Origin: Acanthochlamys bracteata
Lineage: Eukaryota > Streptophyta > Magnoliopsida > Pandanales > Velloziaceae
Reading direction: 5' to 3'
Length of the DNA: 64,000 bases
Assembly: GCA_019914995.1 (NCBI GenBank)
Contig: CM034144.1
Location: forward strand, 1,746,001 to 1,810,000
Each line of letters starts with the position of its first letter. The first letter of the stretch is position 1. The position numbers were made by a program, and so were the translations under genes. Positions 39,893-48,985 of this stretch are shown one piece after another. Below the pieces are notes generated by a model. That model had not been told where the DNA came from. It did no database searches and was given only the letters and a program-made list of their open reading frames with translations.

Positions 39893-41060
39893 GCGCTTGT
39901 AATAGTTCAATAGTGTTGCTTTACTGAGATGAATATTACATGATAATTATTGAAGTTTCGTTGATACTTCATTACCGAGAAAAACTTAGACTTCATTTCT
40001 TCTTTGAGAAGAAAAGAGAGTTATAATTATTTATAACCTCTTTAGTCTTGTTTGTCATTTTATATTAAATAGTTTGAAAAAGTTGTAGTGAAAAGTTTCC
40101 CACCAAAGAAAATTTCTCATTTATGTAGTAATAGGATTCTAAATTTGTAAACTTAGATCTAACAAGTGATATTAGAGCCAGATTGATCTAAATTTTCTAT
40201 GGCTTGCATTAACAATCTTATCAATTCTCAAGTTCCAAAATTATCGAAAACTAACTATGATAGTTGGTCAATCCAAATGAGGACTTTATTTGGTTTTTCA
40301 AGATTTGTGAGCTTAGTGATGAATTTACGGAACCCATACCGAAGCAAGAAATCGGCTACACAAATGAAAAAAAGAAGGTTCTTGTAAAGCAAAGAGGGAG
40401 GATATTAAGCCTCTTTTTTTTACTCTATCAAATATTAGATGAGTCTACCTTCGAAGAGTTGCAAAAGCGACAACATTTAAGAAAGAATGAAAATTTTTTA
40501 CTACTATTTATAAAGGAGTTAAAATGACGCAGCAAATTCGTCTTCAAATTTTGAGTGGCGACTTTGAAGCCGTTCAAATGAAAAATGAATAAAGGATCTC
40601 CGATTATTCTAATTGTAAATAAAATGAGGAGAAATAAAGAGAATATTGAAGACATGCAAGTGATGAAGAAGTTATTACGATCATCTCACATCAAATTTCG
40701 AGCACATAGAGACGGCAATTGAGTAGTTAAAAATTTTGAAAAAGATTTAAATAGATGAGCTCGTAAGATCTCTCTAAATTCATAAACACTAAAGAACACT
40801 AGTTCCACATTCGTAGAACAAGTATCAGAATCAAATTTGATTCTAAAGAATTAAGGCTCAAATTATAAAGACTGTGGTCGTAGTCGAGATAAGAAACATG
40901 ATTCTCAACAACAAATCACTCAAAATTAAGTAGAAATTCTAAACTTTAGAGGTTCCAGATGAAGCAATTTTGAAAAGATCTATATCTATCTATGGAAACA
41001 ATAAAAATGTTCAATATTATAACTGCCATAAGTTTTAGGGCAAGTTCTATTCACATCCAT
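39893..41060 (+). pseudogene. Ty1/copia relic: LTR end, primer-binding site and gag (copy B)
   Basis: Primer-binding-like AGTGATATTAGAGCCAGATT at about 40165 is followed by ATG at 40199 and MACINNLINSQVPKLSKTNY, then a DSWSIQM stretch. This is the N-terminus of the UBN2-type gag domain of copia elements. Frameshifts and stops follow. A damaged zinc-knuckle-like stretch (VQYYNCHKF, then a stop) lies at about 41010-41060. No pol region follows. It is a dead 5' fragment, parallel to copy A, and the pair may be a tandem duplication that includes the foldback element. Confidence 0.65.
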
Positions 41061-41391
41061 AGCAATAAACACTTTAAGATCATAGCAATATCTAGTTAAC
41101 CCTTACATCGTTGAATATAATAATATCAGCATTGTAAAAGTTTTTCACATAAGGCCATCAAATGAGTGCAGTATCACTTCGGCAACTCTTAGCTTTTCAA
41201 GTCTGAGTTACACGACAAGAGTCCATTGACATCCGTACAATCTTTTCCAAGTCGATGAAATAATTCCAGTCTTCTAATTAAAAACAACTTGTGCAGTATT
41301 CTCTCTAGAAAACTTCAACAACAAGAATTCAATCACACTGATCAATCTTTCTTTTAATATACATACTCAATTACTGAGAGAAGGAAATAAC

Positions 41392-41652
41392 TCTAGGGAA
41401 TAACTTTGCATGCAGGCATTCAACCAAAAAAAAAAAAAGAAAAAAAGAAAAGGAAATGACTCTAGAGATCAGGAAGTCTTAAACAAACGATGTGGATCAT
41501 GAGCAAATGCTCTTGCCCAACATGGCGAGTAAATAGTTGAAATTATTTTTAACAAATCTTCTTCTTCTTCTTCCGGTGCTGGTCGGCGACTATCATTGTC
41601 AAAGCAACAACACACTTCCCTAACAATCTCTGCAAATCTACAATCAGAGACC
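41392..41652 (-). repeat. Left arm of a large inverted repeat, carrying small reading frame X
   Basis: This 261-bp arm is nearly identical in inverse orientation to 48594-48858, separated by 6.9 kb. On the minus strand it encodes the same C-terminal frame as the other arm, with FAEIVREVCCCF, a Glu run of five, LLKIISTIYSPCWARAF, and a stop at 41469-41471. No ATG is seen upstream in frame (a TAA lies about 15 codons before the arm), so this copy may lack a start. Confidence 0.85.
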
Positions 41653-41891
41653 TGCCGGATACTCCCGCAGCTCAGTTAACAGTGGTGAATATCATGTCTT
41701 CGTTGCGTCTGTTGGAGTTACGGAAAGAAAATCGCCATGTCGATTGTTAGACGAGATTCTTTTCTTAGCTCAACGGGCAGCGAAGGTTGCACGTTCATTG
41801 TTGAAGCTGAACACTAGTATATCAACGAAATCATAAGCAAGACGGAGAGAGCTTTGTATGGCTGCAGCAGTAGTGGTGATCAGATTGTTAT

Positions 41892-42039
41892 TATTGGATT
41901 GTATTATTGGGCTATATATGAGATAAGCCTATTATATGTACTATATAAATAATCGTATGATGTAAACTCTAGTTATCATTAATTCTTCATTATTCATCAT
42001 ATTCAATTCTATTATTATTTTTCTTCATCAATTTTTTCA
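41892..42039 (+). repeat. 5' LTR of the copia element
   Basis: A 148-bp LTR starting TATTGGATT and ending TTTTTTCA, preceded by target-site GTTAT (41887-41891). It contains TATATAAATAA, a possible TATA box for the element. It is followed directly by TGGTATCGAGCC, the primer-binding site. It differs from the 3' LTR at 8 of 148 positions by my count. Confidence 0.92.
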
Positions 42040-42465
42040 TGGTATCGAGCCAAGTTGATTTTTGAAAATTTTTTTTTTTTTCACAATTCTTTTTTTTTTC
42101 AATTTTTTCTTCTTCATCATCAAAAAAAAAAAACCCTAACCCTATCGCCGCCGCCGCTGCCGGCGGATTCGTCGTCGCTGCCGCCGTCGTTGCTGCTGCC
42201 GTCGTCGCTGCCGCTGCAGCCGCCTACAACCGCCGTCTTCTCCAGCCGGTGCCGCTATCGTCGTTCGTTTCCGCCGTTCGCCGCCGCAGTCGCCTGCTCA
42301 CCGCTGCAGTCACGCCCTCGCCGCTGCAGTCGCGCTTCCGCCGCAGACGCCCGCTCGCCTGCCCGCCCGCTCGCTCGTGGGCCACTACTACATTCGGGCC
42401 TGCCCGGCCCGATCTCTAGGCCCGACCCGTTTTTCTTTAAAAAAAAAAAAAAAAAAATATTTGTT

Positions 42466-43009
42466 ATGCCTTCGTCAGACTTCTTTCGGGACTTTCTACC
42501 GACATCTACAGATTTTTCTTTGAGTACTGCGGATGATTGGGCGGAATGGGCTGCTTCAGTTAGAACTATTCTTCGTGGATGTCGTCTTCTTGGTCATCTT
42601 GATGGCTCTATTCAACGTCCTCTCTCACCATCAGATGATACTTCTATTGAGGTAAAGAATAACATTCGTATTGCACAGGATATTTGGGATGATCATGATG
42701 AACGAACTCTCGCATTTATCATTGCATCTGTTGATCGATCTCTTCGACCACATCTTGAAGACATCCCCACTGCTGCATTATTATAGGAGACTTTGACTAC
42801 TCAGTTTGTTCAATCAAGTGGTGCTAGAGAGTATCAAATTCTCACCGAGGCTTGGGCTGCCAGACAGGGTGATCGCACTATTCAGGAGTTCGCTACATTG
42901 ATGCGAGGTTACTGGCGCGAGCTCTTGAAGCTTGAAGGTCATGGCTGTGCCTGTCATGAACGTCGATTCGCCGTGAACGCAGCGTCAACTTTACCGATTT
43001 CTTATAGCT
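42466..43009 (+). pseudogene. copia gag region, interrupted
   Basis: The gag-like frame begins at ATG 42466 and shows a family-like DDWAEWAASVRTIL segment. It meets an in-frame TAG at 42784-42786, then stays open in the same frame. The frame then changes between about 42940 and 42980, before the RFLIALRPEFQ segment that leads into the pol frame. As it stands, gag cannot be made as one product from this copy. The zinc knuckle lies downstream, within the open pol frame. Confidence 0.75.
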
Positions 43010-46000
43010 TTGCGTCCAGAATTTCAAGCAGTGAGTGGTCGTATCATACAAAATAACAGCAGTCTAGATGCTGCCATTTCTGAGCTCATTGCCGAGGAGA
43101 CTCGCTTACGGTTTCTTTCGATGATGGTACCGACATTGACTCCTGCTTCAGCTACAGTATTTGCTGCATCTTCACGCTCTTCATCTTCCACTTCAGGAGA
43201 CACTAGTGGTCATTCTCGCAGGAATTCTTCCCATTCTCGTCAGCAATCATTCTGTACTCATTGCAAGAAATCGGGTCATACTGTGGATGGTTGTTTTCAG
43301 CTTCACCCACATTTACTTACTCAGTATCGGGAGCGAAAGAAGGCGAAAGATTCTACCACTACTCGCCCTCCAGTTGCACAAGCGAATGTTGTTGATGCTG
43401 TTCCTATCTCTAAGTCTATCACCAATGACTCAACGGATATTCACCATCGTCTTGCTCAGATAGAACTTCAGCTTCAGCGACAATCCATTTTTGCTGGTTC
43501 ATCTGCCTCTGCTTCTTCCGCCGCTCCTGGTATGTCTTCCTCTTGGATTTTAGATTCTGGTGCATCTCATCATATGACTTCGGATCTATCATTGTTATCT
43601 GACACGACATCTTTACCACTAAATTTTCCATCTTTACATACTGCTGATGGCTCTCAACTAACCATCACTCAATCTGGTTCCGTTATTTCTGACTCTCTCA
43701 GTCTACCCTTTGTTTTACATGTTCCTCATCTCACCCTACATCTAATCTCAGTCAGTTCTCTTTGTGAAAGCGGGCTTCTTGTTGTCTTTGATTTCCTTAT
43801 CTGTTCTATGCAGGATCCTCGTACCGGCCAGACGATTGGTCGTGCTCGTAAAAAGGGGCGACTGTATCACTTAGAGTATCTTCATCTTCCTTTTTCGACT
43901 ACTTCAAATCTTAGTTGTGCTGCTGTTGTTGCGTCTGCTGCTGATTTGTGGCACAGACGTTTAGGTCATATTTCTGAATCTCGTTTAAAGAGTCTCATTG
44001 ATAGTGGAGCTCTTGGACGAGTTTTTTTTTCTCCTTTATCTTTATGTACTAGCTGTAAGTTGGCAAAACATTCAGCTTTACCTTTTCATCAAAGTTTATC
44101 TAAAACTTCTCATGCTTTTGATCTAATTCATTCTGATATTTGGGGACCCGCTCCAATTTCATCTATGATTGGTTTTGTTTACTATGTGAGTTTCATTGAT
44201 GACTATACTCGTTACACTTGGGTTTATCTTCTCCGTAATCGTTCTGAAGTTTCTACTATATATAACACTTTCAGCACTATGGTTCATATTCAGTTTAATA
44301 CTCGAATTAAGATTTTTTGTTCTGATGGTGCTTGTGAATATACATTTTCTACTATGAGATCCATCTTACAGTCTCATGGCACTATTTTTCAACAATCTTG
44401 TCCTTATACACCTGAACAGAATGGAGTAGCGGAGCGTAAGCATCGTCATATTCTTGAAACTGCTCGCTCTCTCTTGCTTTCCTCTTCAGTTCCTCAAGTT
44501 TTTTGGGCAGAAGCTATTCTTACATCTGTTAATTTTATCAATATTACCTCTTCATCTGCTTTGTCTGGCAAGACACCTCATGAGAGTTTATTTTTATCTC
44601 CTCCAGATTATAGTATGATCCGCACTTTTGGGTGCACTTGTTTTGTTCTACTTCCTCCGACTGAGCGGACAAAATTGACTGCTCGATCAGTCAAGTGTGT
44701 TTTGCTTGGCATTAGTTCGGAACATAAGGGGTATCGATATTATGATCCCACAGCACGCCGACTTCGTATTTCTCGTCACGTCACTTTTCTTGAAGACTCT
44801 CCTTATTTTTCTTCTTCACTTCCTGATGTTCACTTTCTAACACCATCATATTCTCTTTCATCCAGTTCATCTGACTCTTCTCACATGTCTATAGATCTTA
44901 CTCCATTACTTCCCTCTATTGATACCGCCCCTTCTTCGACGACACAAACGCCGGCTAGCGAGGATCCTCCTCATTCTTCTCCAATTTTACTAATATCCAG
45001 TTTATCTACATCTTCACCACCACTTGTTCGTCAGTCACAACGTCCTCATCGTCCTCCTACTCGTTTTACACCAGATTGTTCAGGCCCGCTTGATAGGTTT
45101 GGTTTTGCCACCCTCACCTCATACTCTCAAAAGTTTCATTCATTTCTTACTGCTATTCATACTACTTGTGAACCTAATTCTTACCAAGAGGCAATTCAGT
45201 ACCATGAGTGGCGAGAGGCAATGACAGAAGAATTTCGTGCATTTCAGCAGACAGGTACTTGGGATGTAGTTCCATTACCGGAGAGAGTACAGCCTATCAG
45301 TTGCAAATGGGTTTTTAAGGTTAAATATCGACCTGATGGCTCCATTGAGAGGCACAAGGCTCGTCTTGTTGCTAGAGGCTTTACTCAGGAGCATGGGATT
45401 GATTATGATGAGACATTTGCTTCTGTTGCCCAGATGACTACTGTTCGCACTCTATTAGCAGTTGCTGCAATACGTCAGTGGCCTCTTTATCAGATGGATG
45501 TGAAGAATGCTTTTCTTCATGGTAAATTATCGGAGGTTGTTTATATGCAGCCACCTCCAGGTCTTTCTACTCCTCCGGGTTATATATGTCGTCTTCGTCG
45601 TGCTATTTATGGACTCAAACAAGCTCCTAGAGCTTGGTTTGAGTGTTTTCGTCGAGCTATTACAGAGGCCGAATTTCAGCAGAGTTCTCAAGATCATTCT
45701 TTATTTGTGCGGTCTTCACCGCAAGGGCGGGTACTCCTGTTATTATATGTAGATGATATGATTTTAACAGGGGATGACATTGCAGGTATTGTAGCCACGA
45801 AAAAGCACCTACATCAACAGTTTCAGATGAAGGACCTTGGATATTTACGCTATTTTCTTGGATTGGAGATTGCGCAAAGTACTAGAGGAATTCTTATTTC
45901 TCAACAAAAATATACTTCTGGCATTATTAAATCTGCAGCCTTATCTGATAGTCGGACGGTTGATACCCCTTTAGAGCTTCATGTGAAGCTTCGTCCTACA

Positions 46001-46654
46001 GATGGTGAGCCTCTCACAGATCCTACTCGGTACAGACGGCTTGTCGGTCAGCTTGTCTATCTTTGTATGACTAGGCCAGACATTTCTCATGCAGTAAATA
46101 TCGTCAGTCAATTTATTTCTGCACCGAGATCAGCACATTATAGTGCTTTATTCAGAATTCTCAGATATCTTCAAGGCACTATTACTCGCTCCTTATTTAT
46201 GTCTTCCACATTTACTTTGGAGCTTCGAGCTTTTACTGATGCAGATTGGGCTGGTGATCCAACCACTAGACGTTCTACTACAGGTTTCTGCTTATTCATT
46301 GGTGATTCATTAATTTTGTGGCGCAGTAAGAAACAGGATGTCGTTGCTTGTTCTTCAACAGAAGCCGAGTATCGAGCTATGGCTGCTACCACAAGGGAGA
46401 TTATTCATGTGAGGAGATTACTTACTGATATGAGAGTTACTTTTGCAAAAGTTACTCCTCTTTGCTGTGATAATCGGAGTGCTATTCAGATTGCAACCAA
46501 TCCAATTTTTCATGAACGAACGAAACATATTGAGATTGACTGTCACTTCGTTCGTGAACATTTTCTGTCAGGTACTATTTCTTTACCACATGTTGCTTCT
46601 ACTGATCAACTGGCAGATTTTTTTACAAAATCGCATCCGACACCGAGATTTTAA
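43010..46654 (+). CDS. copia polyprotein (end of gag, protease, integrase, RT, RNase H)
   Basis: An uninterrupted 1214-codon frame (the first codon, TTG, is only the edge of the open frame; the true start would be in gag). In order: CCHC zinc knuckle CTHCKKSGHTVDGC (about 82-95), protease DSGASHH (about 182), pre-integrase LWHRRLGH, integrase with FIDDYTRYTWVYLL, FCSDGACEYT and PEQNGVAERKHRH, reverse transcriptase with YQMDVKNAFLHG and LLLYVDDM, and RNase H with DADWAGD and SSTEAEYRAM. No stop is seen, and the conserved motifs I can check are present. It lies in a copy whose gag is broken, so mobility by its own products is unlikely. Confidence 0.93.
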   Translation: MRPEFQAVSGRIIQNNSSLDAAISELIAEETRLRFLSMMVPTLTPASATVFAASSRSSSSTSGDTSGHSRRNSSHSRQQSFCTHCKKSGHTVDGCFQLHPHLLTQYRERKKAKDSTTTRPPVAQANVVDAVPISKSITNDSTDIHHRLAQIELQLQRQSIFAGSSASASSAAPGMSSSWILDSGASHHMTSDLSLLSDTTSLPLNFPSLHTADGSQLTITQSGSVISDSLSLPFVLHVPHLTLHLISVSSLCESGLLVVFDFLICSMQDPRTGQTIGRARKKGRLYHLEYLHLPFSTTSNLSCAAVVASAADLWHRRLGHISESRLKSLIDSGALGRVFFSPLSLCTSCKLAKHSALPFHQSLSKTSHAFDLIHSDIWGPAPISSMIGFVYYVSFIDDYTRYTWVYLLRNRSEVSTIYNTFSTMVHIQFNTRIKIFCSDGACEYTFSTMRSILQSHGTIFQQSCPYTPEQNGVAERKHRHILETARSLLLSSSVPQVFWAEAILTSVNFINITSSSALSGKTPHESLFLSPPDYSMIRTFGCTCFVLLPPTERTKLTARSVKCVLLGISSEHKGYRYYDPTARRLRISRHVTFLEDSPYFSSSLPDVHFLTPSYSLSSSSSDSSHMSIDLTPLLPSIDTAPSSTTQTPASEDPPHSSPILLISSLSTSSPPLVRQSQRPHRPPTRFTPDCSGPLDRFGFATLTSYSQKFHSFLTAIHTTCEPNSYQEAIQYHEWREAMTEEFRAFQQTGTWDVVPLPERVQPISCKWVFKVKYRPDGSIERHKARLVARGFTQEHGIDYDETFASVAQMTTVRTLLAVAAIRQWPLYQMDVKNAFLHGKLSEVVYMQPPPGLSTPPGYICRLRRAIYGLKQAPRAWFECFRRAITEAEFQQSSQDHSLFVRSSPQGRVLLLLYVDDMILTGDDIAGIVATKKHLHQQFQMKDLGYLRYFLGLEIAQSTRGILISQQKYTSGIIKSAALSDSRTVDTPLELHVKLRPTDGEPLTDPTRYRRLVGQLVYLCMTRPDISHAVNIVSQFISAPRSAHYSALFRILRYLQGTITRSLFMSSTFTLELRAFTDADWAGDPTTRRSTTGFCLFIGDSLILWRSKKQDVVACSSTEAEYRAMAATTREIIHVRRLLTDMRVTFAKVTPLCCDNRSAIQIATNPIFHERTKHIEIDCHFVREHFLSGTISLPHVASTDQLADFFTKSHPTPRF

Positions 46655-46706
46655 AAGTTATTGAACAAACTCATGTTGTTTGACCTATCATGAGTTTGAG
46701 GGGGGA

Positions 46707-46854
46707 TATTGGACTGTATTATTGAGCTATATATGAGACAAGCTCATTATATGTACTATATAAATAATCGTACGATGTAAACTCTAGTTATCATTAATTC
46801 TTCATTATTTATCATATTCAATTCTATTATTATTTTTCTTCATCAATTGTTTCA
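46707..46854 (+). repeat. 3' LTR of the copia element
   Basis: 148 bp, starting TATTGGACTG after the polypurine tract and ending AATTGTTTCA, followed by target-site copy GTTAT (46855-46859). It has eight differences from the 5' LTR (about 5%), so the insertion is not very recent. Confidence 0.92.
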
Positions 46855-47023
46855 GTTATGATCAGTGATTCTTCTTGTGGTGCTTGTTTGGAACAGTTTA
46901 CAGAAGGAGAGGTGTTGAAAAATGTTGCCGGCGTGCAGGCATAGGTTTCACGAAGATTGTATCATTCCGTGGCTGATCAGCAACAAGATCGCCTGCCCAA
47001 CTTGTGGTGTACTCATGATTTGA

Positions 47024-47611
47024 TTGTTGTTTATGCATTGATCTGTCCATTGATGCTGTTCTTGTTCTTTGTCAACTAGCACATGTTCCAGATTTATACA
47101 ATTAATTGTTTCTTATCTGATAATCAAAATTGGAATTTCTATTGGTTACTTCTTGCCATTAACGAATTTGATGGACTTGTTTCTTTTGTGAATTTTTTGC
47201 ACATTTCCTGGTTAACTAATGATCTACAGCTGTATGCAGTGCAAATTAATCTTGTTGTGCTGATCTTTTAATCAGTTGTTCCTGTTTTTTGATCCTGTGG
47301 AGTTTGTCCATTTTCCTCTGATGTAATTGATTGATTGATTATCTGATGATAACTTTATTAATATAATCTTTCCGTGAACTGGTAATAACTTGTTAATATT
47401 TTGCAAAATTCAGCAAATTTAGTTGAACAAATCTTCTTACTAAACAGCAATACCATGAAAAACATACTCATCACTAGAGCAGACCAAACAGATTCATATA
47501 GCGAACAATAACCAAAAAAATAAACTTTTGTTTACAAGGACATTAGAATTTCTGAAGAAACAGGGGACAAACAATGCTTTACGCTCGAACTAAAACAGGG
47601 GACAAAAAAAA
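47024..47611. other. Short intergenic region between RING pseudogene and RING gene
   Basis: No gene is seen. The right part should hold the 3' UTR of the minus-strand RING gene; the left part follows the pseudogene stop. Confidence 0.45.
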
Positions 47612-48310
47612 TCAAAAATTTGATCTGCATGTTGGACAAGAACGTTTGTTCTTTCTCAACCATGGAAGTACACAATGTTCATGAAACCCATGCTCGCATT
47701 CAGGCATCTTCTTCAACTGCATCCCGTGTTCAAACGCTTCGAAACAAATGCTGCAAGCATCATTGATAATCCTCTCAGTTTCTTCGCCGAACACAACGCT
47801 CTTCAACTTGTTGTAGACTTCTTCTTTGACGACAGAACCCTCTGCACGTAGTTGTGCTGCTTGTGCAAGTGTTTGTTCTGTTTGATGACGATGATCAGCA
47901 AACACAAGCACGTCATCAACTATCTCATCGAATTGAAGACCCCGCAAAGGTGATTCCGGAGAAATAACAACGTCGACAACAACTTCGACCGAGGAACAGC
48001 CTGGAAAGCTCATCGCTTGCCATGTTGCTTGTTTCACTCCATGCAAAATCTGTTCAAAAAATGTGGGATGGAATCTTGTGTTCCGTAAAAGCAGCAACGG
48101 CAAGAGTAGATTGGCGATGACATGGTTTGACTGAAAAGGATGGATCAAGTCAGCGACAGAGGTGACGGTGTAGCGCAGTGTCTGCTGCTGCAGGGATTGG
48201 TTTGTGAAGCGGAGACGAAGAGTTACCATGTCGGAAAATTGACGGTAGTCGTATGTTGGAAAGCAACGAACTTGCTGCAAATGAACGTTGGAAATCATCC
48301 CCTCCATCAC
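47612..48310 (-). CDS. RING-H2 finger protein, probable E3 ubiquitin ligase
   Basis: Single-exon frame of 232 residues, ATG at 48310. The C-terminal RING-H2 (about 186-228) has all eight ligands: C186, C189, C205, H207, H210, C213, C225 and C228, with the WLRKNKRSCPTC tail typical of the class. The N-terminal about 180 residues have no domain that I recognise: a conserved-looking start (PTYDYRQF), then a middle region with FPGCSSVEVVVDVVISP. RING-H2 proteins of this form normally act as E3 ligases by binding an E2; the substrate cannot be read from sequence. The gene is intronless, lies between the retrotransposon-split RING pseudogene and the right inverted arm, and is not obviously broken. 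A start at the second Met (48307) is equally possible. Confidence 0.8.
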   Translation of the reverse strand: MMEGMISNVHLQQVRCFPTYDYRQFSDMVTLRLRFTNQSLQQQTLRYTVTSVADLIHPFQSNHVIANLLLPLLLLRNTRFHPTFFEQILHGVKQATWQAMSFPGCSSVEVVVDVVISPESPLRGLQFDEIVDDVLVFADHRHQTEQTLAQAAQLRAEGSVVKEEVYNKLKSVVFGEETERIINDACSICFEAFEHGMQLKKMPECEHGFHEHCVLPWLRKNKRSCPTCRSNF

Positions 48311-48367
48311 TAAAAGCTTCGAAAGAGAGTAGTGAGAATATGGTAGAAAAAGTTTCTGAAGTGGAGA

Positions 48368-48560
48368 GAATAAGAGGGAGATTAGAATTTTGAGGAGTTA
48401 GTAAATGAATTTATAGATTGATGGGCGGAGTTTTAATCGGATTCGGAAACCGAATGGTTCATCAATCTATCTTCGGTTAATCAATCGGATTTGGAAAGAC
48501 AATATTCATGATATACCGTATCTTCGTTCGGATCTTCGTAAACCCTCTTCTTCTCCATCA
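48368..48560. repeat. Partial copy of the foldback repeat family
   Basis: TAGTAAATGAATTTATAGAT, followed by a TGGGCGGAGTTTTAATCGG segment, matches the centre of the elements near 37790 and 39480. It lies directly upstream of the RING gene start and before the right inverted arm. Borders are not clear. Confidence 0.5.
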
Positions 48561-48582
48561 ATTTATAAATTCAATCGGTTTC

Positions 48583-48786
48583 ATGCCGTGGCTGGTCTCT
48601 GATTGTAGATTTGCAGAGATTGTCAGGGAAGTGTGCTGTTGCTTTGACAATGATAGTCGCCGACCAGCACCGGAAGAAGAGGAAGAAGAAGAAGAAGATT
48701 TGTTAAAAATAATTTCAACTATTTACTCGCCATGTTGGGCAAGAGCATTTGCTCATGATCCACATCGTTTGTTTAAGACTTCCTGA
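48583..48786 (+). CDS. Unrecognised small reading frame X (right inverted arm)
   Basis: A 67-residue frame from ATG 48583 (an in-frame ATG at 48508 also exists) to a TGA at 48784-48786. It has FAEIVREVCCCF (three consecutive Cys), a Glu run of eight, LLKIISTIYSPCWARAFAHD and a FKTS terminus. I recognise no family. The left arm encodes the same frame from VSDC on; I see only two base substitutions between the arms in this part, both at third positions and synonymous, plus a three-codon difference in the Glu run. This suggests coding constraint or very recent copying. It could instead be a fragment of a longer gene. Confidence 0.4.
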   Translation: MPWLVSDCRFAEIVREVCCCFDNDSRRPAPEEEEEEEEDLLKIISTIYSPCWARAFAHDPHRLFKTS

Positions 48787-48858
48787 TCTCTAGAGTCATT
48801 TCCTTTTCTTTTTTTTCTTTTTTTTTGGAATGCCTGCATGCAAAGTTATTCCCTAGAG
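48594..48858 (+). repeat. Right arm of the large inverted repeat
   Basis: 265 bp, nearly identical in inverse orientation to 41392-41652. Differences are a few substitutions, one Glu-run length change and poly-T length. The border is sharp on both sides: GGTCTCTG at the start and CCCTAGAG at the end. Confidence 0.87.
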
Positions 48859-48985
48859 AGCTGGGACTAATGGGGTAGCAAGAGCATTCTCTTCTCCTCT
48901 TCTAAAAACGTACTTAATATTGGATTTGGCTATATTCAGTTGCTATCCATGCTACTCTCAGTACTGTGATATGGGATGTGTCTAA

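Larger units (their letters stand above)
41892..46854 (+). mobile_element. Full-length Ty1/copia LTR retrotransposon
   Basis: A 4963-bp element with two 148-bp LTRs, a primer-binding site at 42040, a polypurine tract at about 46696-46706 (GAGGGGGGA), and a 5-bp target duplication GTTAT (41887-41891 and 46855-46859). The short LTRs and about 5-kb size resemble Ale/Retrofit-type copia elements, but lineage is a guess. The gag part carries a stop and a frameshift, while pol is open throughout. The leader at about 42140-42415 is GC-rich and low-complexity, bordered by A-runs, and unlike the AT-rich rest. The first ATG-to-stop frame from 42055 passes through this leader. Confidence 0.95.
41750..47023 (+). 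pseudogene. RING-H2 pseudogene split by a copia retrotransposon
   Basis: The two pieces (41750-41891 and 46860-47023) flank the retrotransposon and its 5-bp target duplication. Across the insertion point the frame reads GDQIVMISDSSCGACLEQF, into a RING finger. The RING ligands follow in a shifted frame: CGACLEQF, then PACRHRFHEDC and CPTC, stop at 47021-47023. The shift occurs at an A5 run (46918-46922). Upstream, a DEILFLAQRAAKVARSLL frame meets a TAG at 41816 in the RING frame, giving a second break. The family is the same broad type as the gene at 47612-48310, but the two are clearly diverged. An RNA-level function cannot be excluded. Confidence 0.75.

Noticed and set aside
40199-40387. 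Open frame MACINNLINSQ... as a possible gene
   Set aside because: It is the start of a decayed copia gag with a primer-binding site upstream, not a host gene.
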